Below, piece after piece: positions 15,217 through 20,625 of a stretch of 20,625 nt of DNA. The DNA is from UBA1181 sp963631545 (GTDB lineage Bacteria; Bacteroidota; Bacteroidia; Bacteroidales; Paludibacteraceae). Made by a program: the position numbers and the translations under genes. The number at the start of each line of letters is the position of its first letter. Positions within the stretch are counted from its first letter, which is position 1. The notes under the pieces are model-generated. The model did no database searches. It was not told the origin of the DNA and saw only the letters and a list, made by a program, of their open reading frames with translations. The stretch is taken from contig CAVGRN010000042.1 of assembly GCA_963631545.1 (NCBI GenBank), positions 1-20,625 of the forward strand. The letters run 5' to 3'.

Positions 15217-16290
15217 ATGAATTCCTTTGGCAACTTACTAAGGCTCACCACCTTCGGAGAGTCGCACGGCGTGGCAGTCGGCGGCGTCATTGACGGATTC
15301 CCCTCCGGAATAGACATCGACCTCGACTTCATTCAAAAGGAGTTAGACCGACGCAGACCTGGACAATCCAAGCTGACCACATCGCGCAACGAAGGCGACC
15401 GCATAGAAATTCTCTCCGGTACATTCGAAGGAAAATCAACGGGAACACCCATCGCCTTCGCCATCCGTAACGAGAACCAACACTCCACCGACTATTCCGA
15501 GTTGAAAGACCTATTCCGCCCATCACACGCAGACTACACCTACGAGCAGAAATACGGCATACGCGACTACACCGGCGGAGGCAGAAGTTCGGCACGCACC
15601 ACAATCGCCCACGTGGCAGGCGGCGCATTCGCAAAACTGCTACTCAGAAAAATAGGCGTGGAAATCAACGCCTATACATCGCAAGTGGGGAACATCGCCG
15701 TAAAAAAACCATACACCGAACTCAACCTGAGCCAAACAGAAGACAACGCCGTGCGCTGCCCCGACGCCGAAACCGCCCTTGAAATGGAGAAACTCATCAA
15801 ACAAATAAAAGAAGATGGAGACACCATCGGCGGCGTCATCAGTTGCGTGGTGCGCAATTGCCCCGTCGGGTTAGGCGAACCCATCTTCGACAAACTGCAA
15901 GGCCGGTTGGCTTTGGCTATGCTCTCCATAAACGCAGCAAAGGGCTTTGAATATGGTTGCGGATTCGCAGGTGCCACCCAAAAAGGGTCTGAACTAAACG
16001 ATGTATTCTACAACGCAGGCGGACGCATCCGAACAAAGACCAACAACTCCGGCGGCATACAAGGCGGCATCAGCAACGGTGAAGACATCTACTTCCGCGT
16101 GGCGTTCAAAGCAGTGCCAACCCTCCTGAAAGACCAGCAAACCGTGGACAAAAACGGCAACGAGGTAACCTTCAAAGCCCGCGGACGGCACGACCCGTGT
16201 GTGCTGCCAAGGGCAGTACCCATTGTCGAGGCACTCGCCGCACTGACCATCGCCGATGCCTACTTAGAAGCGAAAGCAAGAAATCTATAA
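15217..16290 (+). CDS. aroC: Chorismate synthase
   Basis: Last enzyme of the shikimate pathway, converting 5-enolpyruvylshikimate-3-phosphate to chorismate with reduced FMN. It is 357 residues, the usual length. Signatures include GESHG (14-18, His17), RRRPGQS (45-51), RPSHADYTYEQKYGIRDYTG (101-120), GGGRSSARTT (120-129) and GRHDPC (323-328). ATG 15217 gives the normal MNSFGNLLRLTTFGESHG start. No other aromatic-pathway gene is adjacent, and the gene ends at a strong terminator. Confidence 0.98.
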   Translation: MNSFGNLLRLTTFGESHGVAVGGVIDGFPSGIDIDLDFIQKELDRRRPGQSKLTTSRNEGDRIEILSGTFEGKSTGTPIAFAIRNENQHSTDYSELKDLFRPSHADYTYEQKYGIRDYTGGGRSSARTTIAHVAGGAFAKLLLRKIGVEINAYTSQVGNIAVKKPYTELNLSQTEDNAVRCPDAETALEMEKLIKQIKEDGDTIGGVISCVVRNCPVGLGEPIFDKLQGRLALAMLSINAAKGFEYGCGFAGATQKGSELNDVFYNAGGRIRTKTNNSGGIQGGISNGEDIYFRVAFKAVPTLLKDQQTVDKNGNEVTFKARGRHDPCVLPRAVPIVEALAALTIADAYLEAKARNL

Positions 16291-16304
16291 AAACACCTAA
16301 TCAG

Positions 16305-16343
16305 AAAAACGAGCCAGAAAGAAACCTTTGGCTCGTTTTTTTT
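16305..16343 (+). terminator. Rho-independent terminator of aroC
   Basis: AAAAACGAGCCA (16305-16316) pairs with TGGCTCGTTTTT (16329-16340) around a 12-nt loop, and the T-run continues to 16343. It is close to a textbook intrinsic terminator. Confidence 0.92.
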
Positions 16344-16445
16344 ATCCAACCGTCCATCAACCATTTGATAATCAGACATTAATAAAAAATAAACATCACA
16401 CTTGAAATATTATTCATTCCAGATACATTTTATATGAAAAAGTCG

Positions 16446-16453
16446 TAAATTTG
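16446..16453 (+). promoter_or_regulatory. Promoter -7 box for the SulP transporter gene
   Basis: TAAATTTG is an exact TAnnTTTG box. The -33 region (TTTTA at 16428) is weakly matched. A start near 16459 would give a leader of about 155 nt. The 322 nt between aroC and the transporter contain the aroC terminator, this promoter and the leader elements described separately; 16344-16445 shows nothing else. Confidence 0.55.
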
Positions 16454-16494
16454 CAACATTTTTCAAAGGTTGACTTTTGTCATAGATAAACTTG

Positions 16495-16522
16495 CGAAAC
16501 CATTGTGCATCAATGCCTTTCG
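16495..16522 (+). other. Hairpin in the SulP leader
   Basis: CGAAA (16495-16499) pairs with TTTCG (16518-16522), and CATTG (16501-16505) pairs with CAATG (16511-16515) around a TGCAT loop, leaving a small internal loop. The right arm covers the start codon of a possible 19-residue upstream ORF. Confidence 0.45.
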
Positions 16523-16572
16523 ACATTCTGCGAAGAATTGGCGAAACAAGCGGAAAGACAAAAACACGCTGA
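16513..16572 (+). CDS. Possible 19-residue leader peptide (upstream ORF)
   Basis: ATG 16513 to TGA 16570-16572 encodes MPFDILRRIGETSGKTKTR, lying wholly within the predicted leader and ending 40 nt before the transporter start. Its ATG is inside a hairpin arm. There is no clear ribosome binding site and no homologue that I recognise, so a chance ORF is equally possible. Confidence 0.2.
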   Translation: MPFDILRRIGETSGKTKTR

Positions 16573-16612
16573 AACGAGAAAAACATTTGAATAAATATAC
16601 AGAAATAAAGAA

Positions 16613-18322
16613 ATGAAAAATTCAACTGAGCGTGTGTTCGCCCCAAAACTTTTCTCTTGCATCAAAGGATACAAGAAGGGGCAGTTTATCACCGACTTTA
16701 TGGCGGGTATCATCGTGGGTATCGTCGCCATACCATTGGCCATCGCATTCGGTATCGCCTCGGGCGTGGGACCCACGGAGGGCCTTGTAACCGCCATCAT
16801 CGCCGGTCTGCTCATCTCTATGTTCGGAGGTTCGAAAGTGCAAATCGGCGGACCGACGGGTGCCTTCATCGTCATTATCTACGGTATCATACAAGAGTAC
16901 GGACTTTCCGGACTGATGATTGCCACCGTTATGGCGGGAATCCTACTCATCGTAATGGGATTGTTGCGCTTGGGTAGCGTCATCAAGTTCGTTCCCTACC
17001 CCGTCATCGTCGGCTTTACAGGTGGTATCGCCCTCACTATCTTCTCAACGCAGATGAACGATCTTTTCGGCTTGGGAATTTCCAATGTGCCAGCCGACTT
17101 CCTACACAAATGGATATGCTATTTTCAAAACTTCAGCCACATCAACTGGTGGGCGTTGGGCGTAGGAATCGCCAGTCTGCTCATCATCATCTTCACTCCA
17201 AAAATCTCCAAGAAGATTCCTGGTTCGCTTGTGGCGATAATCATCTCAACCATTGGTGTTTACATCCTTAAAAGCCGCTTTGGCGTGGATTGCATACAAA
17301 CCATCGGCGACCTCTACGACCTGCCGAGCGGCGTACCAACCCCCGCTGTTCCAGATATGCAACTTGCTGAGGGACAAAGCATTCTTAAAGTGATACAACA
17401 ACTCTTCCCTGCCGCCTTCACCATCGCTATGCTGGGCGCCATCGAATCATTGCTCTCCGCTATGGTGGCAGACGGAGTCATCGGCGACCGCCACAACTCC
17501 AACACCGAACTTATCGGACAAGGTATCGCCAATATGGTGGTACCATTCTTCGGCGGAATACCGGCAACAGGAGCCATCGCCCGCACTATGACCAACATCA
17601 ACAACGGCGGACGCACACCTGTGGCTGGCGTGGTACACGCCTGCGTGCTGCTGTTAGTGTTGCTTTTCTTTGGAAAACTCGTGGGACTCATCCCGATGCC
17701 TTGCCTCGCCGGCGTGCTTATTATGGTGTCATACAATATGAGTGGGTGGCGCACGTTTGTTTCACTTTGGAAAAGTCCGAAGTCAGACTTCTCCGTGCTG
17801 ATGGCAACCTTCCTGCTCACGGTCATCTTCGACCTTACCATTGCCATTGAAATCGGCTTGCTGTTGGCAGTCGTGCTGTTTATCCGCCGTTCGAGCGAAA
17901 CATCCGAGATTCACGTGTTCCACGAAGAAATTGACCCAGGGGAAAACTTAGACGTTACCCTCCACGAGGAGAAACTCCACATACCAGAAGGGGTTGAGGT
18001 GTACGAAATCGATGGTCCTTACTTCTTCGGCGTGGCAAACAAGTTTGACGAGGTGATGCAAGAAGTGGCCAACCCTCCGAAAGTGCGTGTGATACGAATG
18101 AGGAAAGTTCCATTCATTGACTCCACAGGATTGCACAACTTGGAGAATCTCTGTCTGCAATCGCAGAAAGCAGGCATCAAGGTGGTGCTGTCCGGTGTCC
18201 GTCCGAATGTGGAGAAAACTCTGCTCAAAGCGAAAATGGACAAGCACATCGGCAAAGAGAACATCTGTCCGAACATCAATGTAGCATTAGAGAAAGCAGC
18301 AGAATACGCTGCGAAAGAGTAA
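16613..18322 (+). CDS. SulP family anion transporter with STAS domain
   Basis: This inner-membrane carrier of the SLC26/SulP family has 569 residues. About 12-14 hydrophobic segments span residues 25-435, with the signature SKVQIGGPTGAF (74-85) in the substrate region. The cytoplasmic STAS domain covers about 455-569 and contains PFIDSTGLHNLE, with the DSTG motif at 503-506. Family substrates are sulfate, bicarbonate or dicarboxylates. No carbonic anhydrase or sulfate-assimilation gene is adjacent, so the substrate stays open. The N-terminus GYKKGQFITDFMAGIIVGIV is typical of the family, which supports ATG 16613. It is a single-gene unit between two strong terminators. Confidence 0.95.
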   Translation: MKNSTERVFAPKLFSCIKGYKKGQFITDFMAGIIVGIVAIPLAIAFGIASGVGPTEGLVTAIIAGLLISMFGGSKVQIGGPTGAFIVIIYGIIQEYGLSGLMIATVMAGILLIVMGLLRLGSVIKFVPYPVIVGFTGGIALTIFSTQMNDLFGLGISNVPADFLHKWICYFQNFSHINWWALGVGIASLLIIIFTPKISKKIPGSLVAIIISTIGVYILKSRFGVDCIQTIGDLYDLPSGVPTPAVPDMQLAEGQSILKVIQQLFPAAFTIAMLGAIESLLSAMVADGVIGDRHNSNTELIGQGIANMVVPFFGGIPATGAIARTMTNINNGGRTPVAGVVHACVLLLVLLFFGKLVGLIPMPCLAGVLIMVSYNMSGWRTFVSLWKSPKSDFSVLMATFLLTVIFDLTIAIEIGLLLAVVLFIRRSSETSEIHVFHEEIDPGENLDVTLHEEKLHIPEGVEVYEIDGPYFFGVANKFDEVMQEVANPPKVRVIRMRKVPFIDSTGLHNLENLCLQSQKAGIKVVLSGVRPNVEKTLLKAKMDKHIGKENICPNINVALEKAAEYAAKE

Positions 18323-18346
18323 GAGGAATAGAAAGATTAGAAGTTG

Positions 18347-18378
18347 ACGAGGTCTTCGGGTTTCCGAAGACCTCGTTT
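18347..18378 (+). terminator. Rho-independent terminator of the SulP gene
   Basis: ACGAGGTCTTCGG (18347-18359) pairs perfectly with CCGAAGACCTCGT (18364-18376) around a GTTT loop and is followed by a T-rich tail (TTCTTATTTC). Confidence 0.9.
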
Positions 18379-18437
18379 CTTATTTCTGATTTCATTCATT
18401 AACCGCTATAACGCCCGCCCATAGTCCAGAATAAGTT

Positions 18438-18453
18438 TTGACCTATGGGTCAA
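18438..18453. promoter_or_regulatory. Palindromic operator-like site
   Basis: TTGACC (18438-18443) and GGTCAA (18448-18453) flank TATG. A TCAATTTG (-7-like, one mismatch) overlaps the right arm at 18450. No gene starts downstream on the plus strand, so its target is unclear. Confidence 0.3.
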
Positions 18454-18530
18454 TTTGCAGGATAATACATCGTTAACATATAATAGCACGGAATCATCCC
18501 CATAACGCAATGATGTATGCCAAACGCAAA

Positions 18531-18564
18531 AGGGGTGCGCCCCCCCAATCGGCGGCACACCCCT
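18531..18564. terminator. GC-rich hairpin downstream of the repeat-protein gene
   Basis: AGGGGTG plus CGCC (18531-18541) pairs with GGCG (18551-18554) and CACCCCT (18558-18564), with a GCA bulge. Read on the minus strand it is followed by TTTTGCG, so it can serve as a terminator for the repeat protein that ends at 18674. The remainder of 18379-18530 is AT-rich with only short imperfect dyads. Confidence 0.55.
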
Positions 18565-18617
18565 CTCAATATAAATCTCTGTTTTTATTTATCGCTTTCG
18601 CAACTTATTCCGAAATT

Positions 18618-18636
18618 CTCCCCGCTATGTGGGGAG
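18618..18636. repeat. CTCCCC/GGGGAG hairpin next to the repeat-protein stop codon
   Basis: CTCCCC (18618-18623) pairs with GGGGAG (18631-18636) around GCTATGT. A second weaker dyad, GAGA (18645-18648) with TCTC (18666-18669), follows. These GC-rich elements in an AT-rich gap resemble a dispersed intergenic repeat unit. Confidence 0.4.
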
Positions 18637-18673
18637 TCCTTCGCTGAGACCGCCCTGGGGGACGATCTCACAA

Positions 18674-20625
18674 TTATTTTGAAACATCCTGGACAAGGCG
18701 GACGCTGTAGCCGTAGTACCGGCGGCCATTGTAGGACGACCCAACCCCCGCAGAAAGGAAGTAGAAACTGTAGGCGTCGTTGGAACTGTAGGCAGAAGAC
18801 GACCAATAGTAGCCGTCCGACCCGACATCGTACACCGACGCGCCGAAGCGGCGCCCAGCGCAAGGCAACGCCACAACACCCAATCGCTCAAGGGCGGCGA
18901 ACTGCTCTGTCGTGTAGGTGTTCGTTGACGGAACAGTCAAATTTCTCATTGAGGTTGACGACGTGCTTGTACTCAAGACAGTTACCGTTGTTCCCTCTGG
19001 CGCAATAAACGTCGCTGGAATAAACATAAAACACAAGTAGGACCTACTACCATCCTTAATATATCCCAACGTCCACTTGTTGTTTTTGAACAGATACTGC
19101 CACTCGTCCGTGGAGAGCGTCCTCCACTGGTTAGGCTCGTTGCCTCCGTTTGAGATGGCATTGTACACACCCCAGTCGGCCTTGGCGTAGTCGCCCGTAA
19201 GGTTATTAGAATAGTTCCCTCCTGGGTAATAATCGGAATATTCATCTGATGTTGACCACGGCATGTATGCGGTTGCACCGCTGCTCCAACCACTGGTTCC
19301 CCAACCGAATAGGTCGACCCAGCCGTCATAAGTCTCTGAGATGTTGCTGTTGGCTTCACCGATATAATCATACTGGTTCTCGGCGAAACGCCAAGTGCCA
19401 AGGGCAGTGCCGTCCGCCGTTATGTGCGAGCCTTGAGCAACGTTGAACTGCAGGTTGCCTTGCGAGAAATAGACCGATTTCGTGTCGGAAATCTTGTAGG
19501 CGGCACGGAATAGCGCTCCGTTCTTCTTCATAATAAAGGAGCTGTCGTACACGGCAGTATAGACCATATCGCATTCTGCCTCAACTATTTCCTTATTCCA
19601 ACCCTTAAATTGATATGCGTAGTCGGTAGAGTCCTTGGTTGGAACTCCGCGAGTGTAGGTTGGTTTCGTTCCTCTTGCCACGGTGGTGTCTAATAGGGTT
19701 GTACCGTCGGCGTTCACAAAGTGGATGTCTAAGTTGAGTTCCTGGACAAGGCGAACACTGAGTCCGCGGTGCCGCCAGTTATCGGAGGTCGGTTCAATCT
19801 CCACAGAACGAGCATCGAAACAGTAGGCAACGGAGTAATCTTTGGCAGAAGACGACCAATAACTGCCCCACTCCCCGACAACGGACATCGACGTGTCGGT
19901 ACGGAATCCAGCGAAAGGCAACGCCACAACACCTAAATTCTCAAGGGCAGCGAACTGGTCAGTCGTGTAGTTATTCGTTGATGGGATTGTCAGAACTTCC
20001 TCCATTAAGAATGGCTGAAAGGATGCTGTACCAATGACCTCCACGGTTATGCCCTTTGGTGCTTTGAAATCCGCTGGTATCAGCATAAAGCACCGAATTG
20101 AATCCTCGACCGAAGTTTTCACATAGCCCAGCGTCCACTTGTTATTTTTGAACAGATACTCCCACTCAAAAGTCGTCAAAACCCTCCACTGGTTAGGCTC
20201 GTTGCCTCCGTTAGTGATGGCATTGTACACGCCCCAATCCGCTTTGGCGTAGCCGTCTGTCAGATTGTTGGAATAACTTCCTCCTGGATAATAGTCTACG
20301 TATTTTTCTGAGGTCGCCCACGGCTGGTAAGCGTTCACTCCACGATTCCAGCCGCTCGTTCCCCAGCCGAAGAGGTCTATCCAACCAGTGTAAGTCTCTG
20401 AGATGTTGCTGTTGCCAGAACCGATATAATCATACTGATTCTCAGCGAATCGCCAAGTGCCTTGTGCAGTGCCGTCCGCCGTTATGTGCGTGCCTTGCGT
20501 GGTGAACTGCAAGTTGCCTTGCGAGAAATAGGCAGAATCAGTTTTGGAAATCTTGTAGGCGAAAGCACGGATCGCTCCGTTTTTCTTTGTGAGGAAACTA
20601 TCGCAAACTGCGGTATAGATAAGCG
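18674..20625 (-). CDS. Tandem lectin-like (Fib_succ_major-like) repeat protein, 3' part
   Basis: The frame is open from the right edge to TAA 18674-18676 (649 residues seen; the true start lies outside the window, and the TTG at 20512 is internal). Two modules of about 350 residues are visible. Each runs KKNGA..AYKIS...YFSQGNLQF, TWRFAENQYDYIG, SNISETY.GW.DLFGWGTSGW, YYPGG.YSNNLT, ADWGVYNAI.NGGNEPNQWR, an EW-YLFKNNKWTLGY core, QFAALE.LGVVALP.AG, and YWSSSA...SVRLVQ. This resembles the Fibrobacter succinogenes major paralogous domain, a C-type-lectin-like fold in many secreted Bacteroidales proteins. Between the modules lies an InlB/Listeria-Bacteroides-type repeat (HFVNADGTTLLDTTVARGTK, then YQFKGWNKEIVEAECDMVYT). 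The protein is presumably secreted or surface exposed, but the signal peptide is not in view. No catalytic motif is evident, so a binding role is the best guess. Confidence 0.85.
   Translation of the reverse strand, partial: LIYTAVCDSFLTKKNGAIRAFAYKISKTDSAYFSQGNLQFTTQGTHITADGTAQGTWRFAENQYDYIGSGNSNISETYTGWIDLFGWGTSGWNRGVNAYQPWATSEKYVDYYPGGSYSNNLTDGYAKADWGVYNAITNGGNEPNQWRVLTTFEWEYLFKNNKWTLGYVKTSVEDSIRCFMLIPADFKAPKGITVEVIGTASFQPFLMEEVLTIPSTNNYTTDQFAALENLGVVALPFAGFRTDTSMSVVGEWGSYWSSSAKDYSVAYCFDARSVEIEPTSDNWRHRGLSVRLVQELNLDIHFVNADGTTLLDTTVARGTKPTYTRGVPTKDSTDYAYQFKGWNKEIVEAECDMVYTAVYDSSFIMKKNGALFRAAYKISDTKSVYFSQGNLQFNVAQGSHITADGTALGTWRFAENQYDYIGEANSNISETYDGWVDLFGWGTSGWSSGATAYMPWSTSDEYSDYYPGGNYSNNLTGDYAKADWGVYNAISNGGNEPNQWRTLSTDEWQYLFKNNKWTLGYIKDGSRSYLCFMFIPATFIAPEGTTVTVLSTSTSSTSMRNLTVPSTNTYTTEQFAALERLGVVALPCAGRRFGASVYDVGSDGYYWSSSAYSSNDAYSFYFLSAGVGSSYNGRRYYGYSVRLVQDVSK
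18688..19563 (-). repeat. Repeat module copy B (C-terminal)
   Basis: In the upstream half it aligns to copy A with a constant 1062-nt offset (for example the shared 29-nt block starting at 19122 and 20184). In the downstream half the offset is 1053 nt, so one three-codon indel separates the halves. Long stretches are nearly identical at the DNA level, which points to recent duplication or gene conversion. Confidence 0.85.
18701..18790 (-). other. Hypervariable 30-codon core of repeat copy B
   Basis: This 90-nt core is bounded by a 13-nt block (18688-18700) and a 17-nt block (18791-18807) that are identical in copy A (19741-19753 and 19844-19860). Its residues, beginning YSSNDAYSFYFLS, are rich in Tyr, Ser, Asn and Gly. 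Only 8 of 30 residues match copy A at 19754-19843, and the length is the same. Many variable codons are NNC or NNT types (TAC, AGT, AAC, GAC, TCC). Confidence 0.7.
19741..20625 (-). repeat. Repeat module copy A (N-terminal, cut by window edge)
   Basis: This is the partner of the module at 18688-19563. The linker repeat between them occupies about 19564-19740. The open frame at the right edge starts with an IYTAV segment like the one that precedes copy B, so another linker and perhaps more modules lie beyond the window. Confidence 0.85.

Noticed and set aside
18517..19008. Plus-strand 163-residue ORF
   Set aside because: It runs antisense across the highly repetitive repeat-protein gene, and its basic, low-complexity translation is a shadow of that gene.
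18674..20625. A complete diversity-generating retroelement in this window
   Set aside because: No reverse transcriptase gene, accessory gene or template repeat is present here; only the variable-region-like pattern is seen, so it is reported as a hypothesis only.

Overview
The window reads as a chromosomal segment of a Bacteroidales bacterium, probably Prevotella- or Paraprevotella-like; the genus cannot be fixed from this sequence alone. The evidence is repeated Bacteroidetes-type promoter boxes (TAnnTTTG), weak or absent Shine-Dalgarno sites, the Nif3-like plus C4 zinc-ribbon gene pair, AAA/DUF4143 and AAA/DUF234 ATPase genes, a Cys-rich SlyD, a DUF3089 lipoprotein and a large tandem-repeat protein of the 'SQGNLQF...YWSSSA...SVRLVQ' type common in gut Bacteroidales. 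No tRNA, rRNA or CRISPR array was seen.

Layout. 1-555: tail of an unrecognised gene, a possible transposase-like relic, and an array of four short hairpins that runs into a promoter. 556-2949: a complete AAA_14/DUF4143 ATPase followed in the same frame by a second ATPase (AAA/DUF234) that has lost its start and P-loop. 3075-4355: glyA, closed by a bidirectional terminator shared with a convergent PHP phosphoesterase gene (4437-5153, minus). 5287-9441: a tight plus-strand run of an RlmD/TrmA-type methyltransferase, a membrane metallophosphoesterase, a Nif3-like protein and a coiled-coil zinc-ribbon protein, with an extra promoter-like box inside the end of the Nif3-like gene. 9557-12213 (minus): a two-gene unit of unknown function, a small DUF4112-like membrane protein followed by a 700-residue coiled-coil protein with one hydrophobic stretch. 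12469-16290 (plus): a DUF3089 lipoprotein, a secreted glucosaminidase with LysM, a SlyD-type isomerase with an eight-cysteine tail, and aroC. 16613-18322: a SulP-STAS anion transporter with a long structured leader. 18674 to the right edge (minus): the 3' part of a repeat protein with two C-type-lectin-like (Fib_succ_major-like) modules joined by an InlB/Listeria-Bacteroides-type repeat.

Most of the window is ordinary housekeeping sequence. The parts that deserve attention are (1) the hairpin array over the ATPase promoter, (2) the uncharacterised coiled-coil and membrane-protein pair, and (3) the two 90-nt cores of the right-edge repeat protein. Those cores have equal length and are bounded by identical flanks, yet differ at 22 of 30 residues, the pattern expected of a cassette-swapped or retroelement-diversified binding surface.
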